In this document: piece after piece, positions 18,210-27,074 of the stretch
Layout of the letters: every line of letters starts with the position of its first letter
Position numbering within the stretch: the stretch's first letter is position 1
NCBI GenBank assembly: GCA_001567255.1
Contig: LNBW01000005.1
Span: 1-60,886, forward strand
Direction: 5' to 3'
DNA: 60,886 nucleotides
From: Bacteroidetes bacterium OLB9
GTDB taxonomy: Bacteria > Bacteroidota > Bacteroidia > Chitinophagales > Saprospiraceae
Program-made: the position numbers and the translations under genes
Notes under the pieces: model-generated
Told to the model about the DNA's origin: nothing
Database searches by the model: none
The model's input: only the letters and a program-made list of their open reading frames with translations

Positions 18210-20360
18210 GTGATTACAGACAGCAAATATACCATTCTCAAAGATATCTGGGGCTATACATCATTCAGACCTCAACAGTCAGACATAATAGATACGGTTT
18301 TATCTGGGCGTGATTGTCTAATCATCATGCCTACGGGTGGCGGAAAATCCCTATGCTTTCAGCTGCCAGCTTTACTAATGGATGGTGTTGCTGTTGTGGT
18401 ATCACCCTTAATAGCACTGATGAATGATCAGGTGGCTGCTTTGAAATTATCTGGCGTGCATGTGGCTGCGCTTCATAGTAATATGACCCAAAGAGGACAA
18501 AATGAAGTAGAACGGGATCTTGTGTCAGGCAAGGTTAAATTATTGTATGTGTCGCCTGAAAGGATCAATAGCCCTGGTTTTGCTGGATTTCTTGCTACAC
18601 TTGATATCAGTCTTTTTGCCATTGATGAAGCACATTGTGTATCTATATGGGGCAATGATTTCAGACCAGATTATGTTCAATTGAATGCTATCAGAGACCG
18701 ATTTGAACATGTGCCTTTTATTGCATTGACGGCTACTGCTGATGCCGCAACCCAAAATGACATAATCAAACAACTCCATCTTAAAGATCCAAAATCATTC
18801 ATTGCCTCATTTGAGCGAACTAACATCACAATGGAAGCTCGACCAGGTGTCAGAAGATATCATCAGGTGGTCGAATTTTTACAAAAACAAGGCTCAGGTA
18901 GTGGTATTATCTATTGTCTGAGCAGAAAGGAGACAGAACGATTATCAGAAAAACTCCGTCTAGCTGGTTTCAACTGTGGGTACTATCATGCAGGGATGGA
19001 CGCCACATCACGTATAGATGTGCAAAAAGCCTTTCAGGATGACCAACTACAGTTTATATGTGCTACAATTGCCTTTGGCATGGGCATAGATAAAAATAAT
19101 ATTAGATGGATTATCCATTATTCTATGCCTAAGAATTTGGAAGGGTACTATCAGGAAATTGGAAGGTCAGGTAGAGACGGTCAGCCTGCTCATTCAATAC
19201 TTTTTTATAGTTGGGCTGATTTTACAATGCTCAGGGGCTTTATTGACGTTAGTCAGGCAGATGATGACTTCAAGATTGTTCAATATGCTAAACTGGAAAG
19301 AATGTGGGAATTTGCATCTGCAGGTGAATGCCGGACGAATATTATCCTTAATTATTTTGGCGAATACAGGGATTATGACTGCAAACATTGTGACAATTGT
19401 TTGTATCCGCCTTCAAAAACTGAGGGTACTGAAATCGCTCAAAAGGCACTCTCTGCCATCGTAAGATGTAAAGGTGAAGTCAGTTTAAATTTCCTGATAG
19501 ATATATTACGTGGATCACACAAGGCCGAACTGGTTGAAGCTGGTTATGATCAAATTAAAACTTTCGGCGTCGGTCGTAATATATCCTACATCAACTGGAA
19601 AATCTATCTTACTCAGCTGATTAATCAGGGGTTAATTCGGATTGATTATACGGATCACTTTAAGTTGAAGACGACTCCGCTGTCTGATGATGTGCTATTT
19701 CGTGGCAAAAAAATACAACTGATGGACATCGGCCAACATGTTGAAAAAAAGACATCTGACATACCAAAGTCGAAACCCAAGTCTAGAACAGAAATTTTTG
19801 AAGATTTGCTTATGCTTCAGCTCAAAGAATGGAGAAAACAAAAGGCTGCGAGCAAAAATGTTCCTGGTTATGTTGTCCTTAATGATAAAGTATTCCATCA
19901 GATTGTAAAAGAAAAGCCACTTTTTATAAGTGATCTGGCTGCAATTGAAGGTATAGGGAAGGCTAAAATGCAAGATTATGCAGATGAAATCCTTCATATC
20001 ATTCGTTCATTAGTACTAGACAAAGAATATACCATTAACATCACCGGAAAGACCTTTCTGGAGACACTCATGCTTTATCAGGCAAAGATGACACCACAGC
20101 AGATAGCCTATCGGAAGAAGGTGACATTGTCCACTATTTTTTCACATCTGACTGTCTTGTATGGTAAATCTGAAAATATACAGCTTTATGATTTTGTCAA
20201 TGAGCAAGAAGTGGACCAAGTGGAGGAAGCATGGATACAGGCAGGTAAAACTATGCATATCGGAGCTATTACAGAACAATTACAGAAACCAATGGATTTT
20301 GAAAAAATTAAGATAGCATTGGCGATTATCATCAAAAAATTAAAATTAGACAAGCCATGA
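18210..20360 (+). CDS. recQ: ATP-dependent DNA helicase RecQ
   Basis: A 716-aa superfamily 2 helicase, starting at GTG. Walker A is MPTGGGKSLCFQ (about 41-52). The DEAH box with aromatic-rich loop reads DEAHCVSIWGNDFRPDY, differing from the usual SQWGHDFRP at two positions. Motif VI GRSGRDGQ is near 330-338. The zinc-binding RQC region has Cys at ECRTNI and DCKHCDNC (about 375-400), and an HRDC domain (about 530-605) and a helical tail follow. It unwinds DNA in recombination and repair. The stop overlaps the GH16 start by 4 nt. Confidence 0.93.
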   Translation: MITDSKYTILKDIWGYTSFRPQQSDIIDTVLSGRDCLIIMPTGGGKSLCFQLPALLMDGVAVVVSPLIALMNDQVAALKLSGVHVAALHSNMTQRGQNEVERDLVSGKVKLLYVSPERINSPGFAGFLATLDISLFAIDEAHCVSIWGNDFRPDYVQLNAIRDRFEHVPFIALTATADAATQNDIIKQLHLKDPKSFIASFERTNITMEARPGVRRYHQVVEFLQKQGSGSGIIYCLSRKETERLSEKLRLAGFNCGYYHAGMDATSRIDVQKAFQDDQLQFICATIAFGMGIDKNNIRWIIHYSMPKNLEGYYQEIGRSGRDGQPAHSILFYSWADFTMLRGFIDVSQADDDFKIVQYAKLERMWEFASAGECRTNIILNYFGEYRDYDCKHCDNCLYPPSKTEGTEIAQKALSAIVRCKGEVSLNFLIDILRGSHKAELVEAGYDQIKTFGVGRNISYINWKIYLTQLINQGLIRIDYTDHFKLKTTPLSDDVLFRGKKIQLMDIGQHVEKKTSDIPKSKPKSRTEIFEDLLMLQLKEWRKQKAASKNVPGYVVLNDKVFHQIVKEKPLFISDLAAIEGIGKAKMQDYADEILHIIRSLVLDKEYTINITGKTFLETLMLYQAKMTPQQIAYRKKVTLSTIFSHLTVLYGKSENIQLYDFVNEQEVDQVEEAWIQAGKTMHIGAITEQLQKPMDFEKIKIALAIIIKKLKLDKP

Positions 20361-21310
20361 AACAGACCCTTGTTTTGCTTATTATGCTCACAATCTTTAC
20401 TGTCGGAGAGGCACAGAGTAAGAAAGTCAAAGTCATAGTTGATCATCAAATCGAATGTGTAGATAAACCTTATCAGCTTGTTTTTCACGATGAGTTTGAG
20501 GGTGATACGCTGAATACCTCCAAATGGTACACTTTTTATCCATATGGTCCACAGACAGCACTGGATTCGTGTGCATTTTGTAGGACACATGTCTCTGCTA
20601 ATGTGTATAAAGATGAGAACTGTATCGTGCAGGGTGGAAAATTATTACTAAAATCTGATGTTGATACCACAGAATGGTTTGGTAAAACCTATCATTATAG
20701 TTCAGCTCTCGTATATTCAAAGCAGATTTTTAATACTTATGGTAAATATGAAATCAGGTGTAAAATTGCAGAAGGAAAACAGATGTGGCCTGCATTTTGG
20801 ATTTTTGGTTGGAATACAGAGATTGATGTGTATGAGTTTATATGTGATGGCCCCACAAAACCTGAATTTTCAATTCATAAATGGATGCAAAATACTTGTG
20901 AGAATAAACGACGTATTAAAAAAGGACAACCCTGCTTTTCTAATCAAACTGGAAAAGTTGACTTTGGTATTGATTTTTCTAAGGATTTCCACACTTTTGC
21001 AGTAGCGTACGAACCGACATTAATCAAATTTTATATCGATGATATCATGGTGCGGTTTGTACCCAAATACTATGATTTGAAAGGTCGTCCGATCACCACA
21101 TGCCCGATTCCTCCCGGTAAATACTTAGAAGATCCTTCATTTCCATTCTATGGTGAACCCGTCCAAGTCATAGCAGGAGAGTCAGTATGTAGATCTCACA
21201 AGGAGAAAAATCCGATTTTCCCTAACTTTATGGAAATTGATTACATTAGAGTATATCAAAAGGACATACAAAGCGGATTGAAACCACTTTTTCCTATGAC
21301 AAATGAGTAA
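20357..21310 (+). CDS. secreted family 16 glycoside hydrolase (laminarinase-like)
   Basis: A 317-aa protein with a signal peptide (about 1-19) and a GH16 jelly-roll domain. The catalytic motif EIDVYE is at residues 155-160 (nucleophile E155, acid/base E160), preceded by WPAFWIFGWNT. GH16 enzymes hydrolyse beta-1,3 or beta-1,3-1,4 glucans and related polysaccharides; the exact substrate cannot be told here. No binding module or T9SS tail follows. It overlaps recQ by ATGA, an odd partner, so the linkage is probably positional. Convergent with mltG, 8 nt away. Confidence 0.88.
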   Translation: MKQTLVLLIMLTIFTVGEAQSKKVKVIVDHQIECVDKPYQLVFHDEFEGDTLNTSKWYTFYPYGPQTALDSCAFCRTHVSANVYKDENCIVQGGKLLLKSDVDTTEWFGKTYHYSSALVYSKQIFNTYGKYEIRCKIAEGKQMWPAFWIFGWNTEIDVYEFICDGPTKPEFSIHKWMQNTCENKRRIKKGQPCFSNQTGKVDFGIDFSKDFHTFAVAYEPTLIKFYIDDIMVRFVPKYYDLKGRPITTCPIPPGKYLEDPSFPFYGEPVQVIAGESVCRSHKEKNPIFPNFMEIDYIRVYQKDIQSGLKPLFPMTNE

Positions 21311-21318
21311 TATGCCTC

Positions 21319-22341
21319 CTACTTTATCTGAAGGCTGTTCAGCCAGTTTGAAAATGCTTTTGCATTTTGCAAATGTTCTTGATAGGTAACCGCAAAAGTA
21401 TGCGTACCGCTATTGTCCGGTTTTGCACAGAAGAACATATAATCATGTTCAGGAGCATTGATGACTGCATTAAGACTAGACATAGAAGGCATACAAATAG
21501 GCCCTGGAGGTAAACCCGAATAAAGATACGTATTGTAAGGAGAGTCAATAGTAAGATGCTTGTGTAGTACTCTTTGAAGTGAAAAATCACCTGTAGCATA
21601 TACAACGGTCGGATCTGCTTGTAGTCTTTGACCGGTCTTGAGCCGATTAAGATACACAGCAGCGATGTCTGGCCGCTCAGGATCATACTGGCTTTCTCGC
21701 TCTACAATTGATGCAAGAATATATGCACTGACAGGATTGAGATTATGCCTTCTGAGTTTACTTAACTTTTCTTCTGTCCAGAAGTTGTCAAACTCCTTTT
21801 TCATCCTCTTTACAAACTTTTCAGGTGTAGTGGTCCAGAACATTTGGTAAGTATTGGGTATGAACATGGTCATGAAGTTTTCAGCATTTAAGCCATAAGT
21901 TGCTGCATTGTCAGGGTTTCGGAGATAATCCAGAAATGCTAAAGAATCTGCTTCGAAGTAACGAGCGGCTTTTCCGGCTAGGTCGCTCATCATTCTTACA
22001 TTATTGATTGTTACTTTTTGTGGGTCTTGATTACCTGATCTGAGTTTTGAAATGATAGCCTTATTGCTCATACCTGGTGACAGTATGTATTTACCGGGTT
22101 TGATATTGTTTTTGTAATTCATGTATGAAGCTAGCATTTCAAAGGCTGAATAATTCACCAGCACATTGCTGTCCTTCAGCGTTTGTAATACATCCTCAAA
22201 GGTTTGGTGAGAACCGATGTAAATGTCCTTTTTTTCTTGGCCAATTGTATTGTTTTTGTAAATAATCCTATAAGCCATATAGCCTGATATCAACCCCACA
22301 ATGGCTATAAGAACAAGTCCAAATTTAATTGTTTTTGACAT
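21319..22341 (-). CDS. mltG: endolytic murein transglycosylase MltG
   Basis: A 340-aa YceG-family protein with one N-terminal membrane helix (about 6-26), a LysM-like subdomain, and the catalytic domain. The catalytic Glu lies in ASIVERESQ (about 216-224), followed by DIAAVYLNRLKTGQRLQADP and the YNTYLYSGLPPGPI motif. It cleaves nascent glycan strands and is thought to set their length. It lies 24 nt downstream of panB on the same strand, so the two are probably co-transcribed. Confidence 0.93.
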   Translation of the reverse strand: MSKTIKFGLVLIAIVGLISGYMAYRIIYKNNTIGQEKKDIYIGSHQTFEDVLQTLKDSNVLVNYSAFEMLASYMNYKNNIKPGKYILSPGMSNKAIISKLRSGNQDPQKVTINNVRMMSDLAGKAARYFEADSLAFLDYLRNPDNAATYGLNAENFMTMFIPNTYQMFWTTTPEKFVKRMKKEFDNFWTEEKLSKLRRHNLNPVSAYILASIVERESQYDPERPDIAAVYLNRLKTGQRLQADPTVVYATGDFSLQRVLHKHLTIDSPYNTYLYSGLPPGPICMPSMSSLNAVINAPEHDYMFFCAKPDNSGTHTFAVTYQEHLQNAKAFSNWLNSLQIK

Positions 22342-22365
22342 AAAATGCCCGATATGAATATATGA

Positions 22366-23184
22366 TTAATACTGTTCCTGGTCTGAAGGGAAGTCTCCTG
22401 ATTTGACATCGCCGATGTATTTCTCAGTGGCTTCCTTAATGGTGTCAAAGAGATTGAGGTATCTGCGCAAAAATCTAGGGCTAAAATCCTTTGTAATCCC
22501 AAGCATATCATGTACCACAAGCACCTGACCATCCGTACCATTGCCTGCTCCGATACCAATCACAGGAATTTGAACCGACTCTGATACTTTTCGACCTAAC
22601 TCAGCTGGGATCTTTTCTAGTACGATAGAAAAACATCCGATGTCCTGAAGTAGGAGTGCATCATCAAGCAATTTTTTGGCTTCAGCTTCTTCCTTGGCTC
22701 GTACACTGTAGGTGCCAAATTTGTAAATACTCTGTGGCGTTAACCCAAGATGTCCCATAACCGGTATGCCAGCTGACAGAATTCGACGCACTGATTCTTC
22801 TATTTCTGATCCACCTTCAAGTTTGACTGCATGAGCACCTGATTCTTTCATGATACTGATGGCACTGTTGAGCGCTTTTGTACTGTTACCTTGATAGGTG
22901 CCAAATGGAAGATCAACGACGACAAAAGCTCTTTCAACGGCTCGAATCACTGACTGTGCATGGTAGATCATTTGATCCAGCGTGATCGGAAGGGTAGTTT
23001 CATGTCCTGCCATAACATTAGAGGCAGAATCTCCAACTAATAGAATATCTATACCTGCGGCATCCAGGATTTTAGCTATGCTGTAATCATAAGCCGTGAG
23101 CATGGATATTTTCTCACCCTGATTTTTCATGGTCTGAAGCACATGGGTGGTGATTTTCTTATTTTCTTTTTTAGCTACTGACAT
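22366..23184 (-). CDS. panB: 3-methyl-2-oxobutanoate hydroxymethyltransferase
   Basis: A 272-aa enzyme of pantothenate/CoA synthesis: 5,10-methylene-THF plus 2-oxoisovalerate gives ketopantoate. Signatures are [18 protein letters not shown] (about 24-41), [19 protein letters not shown] (about 46-64, with the Mg-binding Asp), [16 protein letters not shown] and the catalytic region [26 protein letters not shown] is near the end. Length is normal. First gene of the panB-mltG pair. Confidence 0.95.
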   Translation of the reverse strand: MSVAKKENKKITTHVLQTMKNQGEKISMLTAYDYSIAKILDAAGIDILLVGDSASNVMAGHETTLPITLDQMIYHAQSVIRAVERAFVVVDLPFGTYQGNSTKALNSAISIMKESGAHAVKLEGGSEIEESVRRILSAGIPVMGHLGLTPQSIYKFGTYSVRAKEEAEAKKLLDDALLLQDIGCFSIVLEKIPAELGRKVSESVQIPVIGIGAGNGTDGQVLVVHDMLGITKDFSPRFLRRYLNLFDTIKEATEKYIGDVKSGDFPSDQEQY

Positions 23185-23530
23185 TTTAAAAATTTGAGGA
23201 TTAAAAGTATAACCATCAATTGCTCATGAATGTTAATCTTTATATGGTGCAAATGTCATAAATTTTATTTTAAGTATGGATTTTATCAAAATTAATTTGT
23301 GAGTATGGTTAAATATACCTGCATAAATACATAGCGTTACAAGAATATCTTGAGTCGCTATTGTGTAACAGGGTTTGATATAATATGTTAAAAAATAGCG
23401 TTATTATATATTTAAACATAAATTATATGATAAAAATAAGTTTATGAATTTTAATTCATTAGCTGTTATTGCTACATTTGCAACTACTATTTAGTAAAAG
23501 TCAAATCTCAGACCCAAAAAAAGTAGAATT
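23185..23530. other. 346-nt divergent intergenic region panB/accD
   Basis: AT-rich with no ORF. The one element I see is TACATTTG at 23473-23480, a -7 box for accD about 50 nt before its ATG. Confidence 0.5.
23473..23480 (+). promoter_or_regulatory. Bacteroidota -7 box (TACATTTG) for accD
   Basis: A perfect TAnnTTTG match 50 nt upstream of the accD ATG in an otherwise empty divergent gap. Confidence 0.45.
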
Positions 23531-24415
23531 ATGAGTTGGTTTAAAAGGCTTAAGGAAGGAATCCAGACCGCTACTAAAAATAAAAAGGAAACACCGGATG
23601 GTCTTTGGCATAAATGCTCAAAATGCGGTGAGATGACCACAGTAAAAGATCTTAGAGAAAATCTCTATGTTTGCCCTAAGTGCGATTATCACACCAGAAT
23701 CAGTTCTACTGATTATTTTGATATTATTTTCGATGGGAAATATACGCGGCTCTTTGACGAGATTATGTCCGTAGATATGCTGGACTTTAAAGATGTTAAA
23801 ACCTATGAAAGCAGACTTGAAGAAGCGTATAAGAAGACAAGATTACATGATTCGATGTCTGTGGCGCACGGAAAAGTTAGTAAGTATCCACTTGTTGTGG
23901 CATGTATGGATTTTGGCTTTATAGGTGGATCTATGGGCTCAGTTGTGGGTGAGAAGATATCTCGAGCTATAGATTTTAGTCTAGAGCACAGAATACCTTT
24001 TATGATCATTTCAAAATCAGGTGGTGCAAGGATGATGGAGTCGGCGTTTTCGTTGATGCAAATGGCTAAAGCATCGGCAAAACTCACATTACTCGCTAAG
24101 AAGGGTATTCCCTATTTTTCATTTATGACGGATCCGACTACTGGTGGAGTCACTGCCTCATATGCCATGCTAGGAGATATCAATTTTGCAGAGCCGGAGG
24201 CTTTAATCGGGTTTGCCGGTCCACGAGTTATCAAAGAGACTATCAAAAGAGACCTTCCTGATGGATTCCAAACATCAGAATATTTGCTCGAGCACGGTTT
24301 TCTGGACTTTATTGTTCATCGCAAAGAATTGAAACAGAAGCTCACTGACTTACTCTCCTATTTTGAGGTTAAGAAAACAGAGACTGAATCAGAAGCGGTA
24401 GAATCAGAAGGTTAA
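23531..24415 (+). CDS. accD: acetyl-CoA carboxylase carboxyltransferase subunit beta
   Basis: A 294-aa beta subunit of the carboxyltransferase that makes malonyl-CoA for fatty acid synthesis. The N-terminal zinc ribbon has CSKCGE (about 29-34) and CPKCDYH (about 48-54). The crotonase-like core follows, with GGSMGSVVGEKISRA and SKSGGARMMESAFSL; GGVTASYAMLGDI contains the oxyanion-hole glycine pair. Length is typical. Partner accA is not in the window. A thioesterase gene follows in the same direction. Confidence 0.95.
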   Translation: MSWFKRLKEGIQTATKNKKETPDGLWHKCSKCGEMTTVKDLRENLYVCPKCDYHTRISSTDYFDIIFDGKYTRLFDEIMSVDMLDFKDVKTYESRLEEAYKKTRLHDSMSVAHGKVSKYPLVVACMDFGFIGGSMGSVVGEKISRAIDFSLEHRIPFMIISKSGGARMMESAFSLMQMAKASAKLTLLAKKGIPYFSFMTDPTTGGVTASYAMLGDINFAEPEALIGFAGPRVIKETIKRDLPDGFQTSEYLLEHGFLDFIVHRKELKQKLTDLLSYFEVKKTETESEAVESEG

Positions 24416-24472
24416 TCATGCCTTTTGTATGTTTATTTGGTGGCAAGGCAACCATTCTTAATTATTTGTAAA

Positions 24473-24913
24473 ATGAAGTATCCTCAATTTAAGTTTTTGT
24501 ATCCCATTCAGATGAGATGGAGTGATCTGGATGCTTTAGGACATGTAAATAATGCTAAGTATCTTACTTATTTTGAGGTGGCAAGAAGTAGATATGTTAT
24601 GGATGTTTATCCACGATGGAACTGGATGGAGAATATGTTTTTAATAGCTAATATCAATGTGGATTTCCATCAAGAGTTAAAATTGAATGCTCAAAATGTC
24701 CTGGTAGGTGTACGTCTGAGCAAAATCGGTACCAAGAGTTTTGTTCTGAATTACGGCATTTTTTCTGAAGATGAGGGTAGAATTATTTTGCATGCTTCAG
24801 CGACTTCTACACAGGTTATGATTGATATGGCAGAACGCAAAACTATACTTATTCCTGAGTGGATGCGGGCTGCACTAGAAAGCTACGAATCGAGAGATGA
24901 ATCGGTTTTTTAA
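24473..24913 (+). CDS. acyl-CoA thioesterase (4HBT hot-dog fold)
   Basis: About 146 aa starting at MKYPQFKFLYPIQMRW. An upstream in-frame start at 24425 is less likely because it adds residues unlike the family. The hot-dog signature MRWSDLDALGHVNNAKYLTY (about 14-33) contains the catalytic-type Asp and the helix-start residues of the FcbC/YbgC group. It probably hydrolyses acyl-CoA; chain length is unknown. It lies 57 nt after accD, consistent with co-expression in lipid metabolism. Confidence 0.88.
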   Translation: MKYPQFKFLYPIQMRWSDLDALGHVNNAKYLTYFEVARSRYVMDVYPRWNWMENMFLIANINVDFHQELKLNAQNVLVGVRLSKIGTKSFVLNYGIFSEDEGRIILHASATSTQVMIDMAERKTILIPEWMRAALESYESRDESVF

Positions 24914-24936
24914 TTTGAGAAAGAACACATCTGAGT

Positions 24937-26898
24937 TTAGATCTGAAGATATTTTCTTCGCACCAAATTAGGAGCACTAAATGGGTGATACAGAACTGGC
25001 ATTCGTTCAGTCAGAAAATCATTTTGTTCTATTCCGAATGCATCCTCGTCCTTTTCAGAGAAGTTTTTTAAGAAGAAGAACGACTTAAGAATCATGCCTT
25101 CCTTCAATGCAAATTCATTTTCTATAGAAAGAAACTTTTCAAAAATTATGAATTTGAAATCAATCTCCGGATTATACTTTGTAGAGCCCATTGTTTTAAG
25201 ATCTTGAGGTAGTTCTTTATTTTCAAATAATTCATTGAGTATTTTGATAAAGTATGCTTCAGATCTGGGTTTAACCCTGAAACCAATATTGAGATTGATT
25301 TTAAAAATTTTACCTTTTTCCAGCTCAATGACATCATAATTGAGGGTGTAAGGATTATTAGTTCTATTGATATGTAAAAACCAATACACATCAGCACGTT
25401 TTGGTTTTCTTGCAAAAATTGAACTGATAATTTCTTGCTCAATTTGTTCGATTTTATCAGCTTTTGTCAGGTAGATCAAGTGAGTAACCATTTTAGGAAT
25501 TTTGGTATCTTCACTCAGTGCAGATATCTTAGGTATATAATTGCGAAGGTTTTCAAAACGGGTATATCGATTATTGATTTTGCGTCCATAAAAATTAACG
25601 TACATTAGGAAAAAGAAAAATCCACCTAATAAAATAGTGATATATCCTCCATGCCCAAATTTCAATGCATTAGATATCAAAAATGCAATTTCTATAATAC
25701 TGAAGACAGACAATAGAGCGAAAACAAAAGGCTTTTTCCATTTGAGCTTGTATATCAAGAAGTAGGAAAGCAACATTGTTGTAACGATCATAGCGATGGT
25801 GATCGCAAGACCATAAGCGGCCTCCATTTTTGATGAAGTCTGAAAAAACAAAATCACAAAGGCGCATCCAGCCCAGAGTAAATTATTAGCACTCGGTATG
25901 TATACTTGTCCTTTAATGTCTGTAGGTTGTTTGATACGTACTTTCTGCCAAAAGTTGAGGTTGATCGCCTCACTAATCAATGTAAAAGAACCACTAATCA
26001 ATGATTGTGAAGCCACTATTGCAGCTAGTGTTGCTATGACAATACCTATGAGCAAGAACCACTCAGGCATGATCTCAAAAAATGGATTTCTGTCATTTAA
26101 ATACATGCCTTGATGCCGCATTAGCCAGGCAGCTTGGCCTAAGTAATTTATAACCAGACAAGTCTTTACAAAAGCCCAGCTTATCCTAATATTGTTCTTC
26201 CCACAATGCCCCAGATCTGAATAAAGTGCTTCAGCACCTGTCGTGCATAGAAAAACTGCACCTAAAACCCAAAAGCCTTGAGGATATAGCACTAATAACT
26301 CATATGCATAGTAAGGATTGATAGCTCTAAGTACTATAGGCTGATAAATTATTTGACCGAGTCCTAGAATCAACATCACCATCATCCACGTAAACATAAT
26401 CGGCCCAAAGGCCTTACCTATGTTCTGGGTTCCAAATCTCTGCACAAAAAATAGTACTGAAATAATTAATAAAACGATCGGGACGACATATATATGTTCA
26501 AGTCCTTTTAACATCCTAAGCCCTTCAATAGAGGATGTCACAGTAACTGCTGGCGTGATAATCCCATCGGCCATAAGAGCTGCAGCACCAATCATGGTGG
26601 GCACAATCATCTTCGTTCCATACCTTTTGATGAGTGAGTAAAGTGAAAATACACCACCTTCACCTTCGTTGTCTGCTTTAAGTGTTAGCCATACATATTT
26701 TATAGTTGTTTGTATGGTAAGCGTCCAGAATACACACGAAACACCTCCCAATACGAGTGCCTCACTGATTTCTTTTGTGCCGATGATGGCTTTAAATGTG
26801 TACAATGGACTGGTGCCTATATCACCGTAAACAATTCCTAATGCAACTAGTAGAGATGCAAAGGTTATTTTTTGGCTAAGGTTTCTGTGTGTACCCAA
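24937..26898 (-). CDS. kup: KUP-type potassium uptake permease
   Basis: A 653-aa K+/H+ symporter with 12 predicted helices (about 12-425) and a C-terminal cytoplasmic domain. Signatures are ALGIVYGDIGTSPLYTFKAI (about 19-38), DNEGEGGVFSLYSLIKRYG (about 76-94) and CTTGAEALYSDLGHCG. Its -7 box at 26920-26927 leaves a leader of about 21 nt. It converges on the thioesterase gene with 23 nt between. Confidence 0.95.
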   Translation of the reverse strand: MGTHRNLSQKITFASLLVALGIVYGDIGTSPLYTFKAIIGTKEISEALVLGGVSCVFWTLTIQTTIKYVWLTLKADNEGEGGVFSLYSLIKRYGTKMIVPTMIGAAALMADGIITPAVTVTSSIEGLRMLKGLEHIYVVPIVLLIISVLFFVQRFGTQNIGKAFGPIMFTWMMVMLILGLGQIIYQPIVLRAINPYYAYELLVLYPQGFWVLGAVFLCTTGAEALYSDLGHCGKNNIRISWAFVKTCLVINYLGQAAWLMRHQGMYLNDRNPFFEIMPEWFLLIGIVIATLAAIVASQSLISGSFTLISEAINLNFWQKVRIKQPTDIKGQVYIPSANNLLWAGCAFVILFFQTSSKMEAAYGLAITIAMIVTTMLLSYFLIYKLKWKKPFVFALLSVFSIIEIAFLISNALKFGHGGYITILLGGFFFFLMYVNFYGRKINNRYTRFENLRNYIPKISALSEDTKIPKMVTHLIYLTKADKIEQIEQEIISSIFARKPKRADVYWFLHINRTNNPYTLNYDVIELEKGKIFKINLNIGFRVKPRSEAYFIKILNELFENKELPQDLKTMGSTKYNPEIDFKFIIFEKFLSIENEFALKEGMILKSFFFLKNFSEKDEDAFGIEQNDFLTERMPVLYHPFSAPNLVRRKYLQI

Positions 26899-26919
26899 TG
26901 GCTATCGTTTATTAACTGA

Positions 26920-26927
26920 CAAAGGTA
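26920..26927 (-). promoter_or_regulatory. Bacteroidota -7 box (TACCTTTG) for kup
   Basis: On the minus strand this reads TACCTTTG, 21 nt before the kup ATG. Confidence 0.5.
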
Positions 26928-27012
26928 AATTATTTTGGATGATAATATTTTTTTGTATGGTTCTGAACTTTTTGCATTAACAATAATTAACAAAATTGAA
27001 AAATACACATGC

Positions 27013-27057
27013 AAAAAAAAAAGCCCTGAACAAATTGAAATGACAGGACTTTTTTTT
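27013..27057 (-). terminator. intrinsic terminator of the M16 protease gene
   Basis: On the minus strand AAGTCCTG and CAGGGCTT form a stem with one mismatch around a loop of about 18 nt, followed by a run of T. It begins 18 nt past the M16 stop codon. Runs of A on the other side make it potentially bidirectional. Confidence 0.65.
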
Positions 27058-27074
27058 AATTTTTGGTAAACGAA

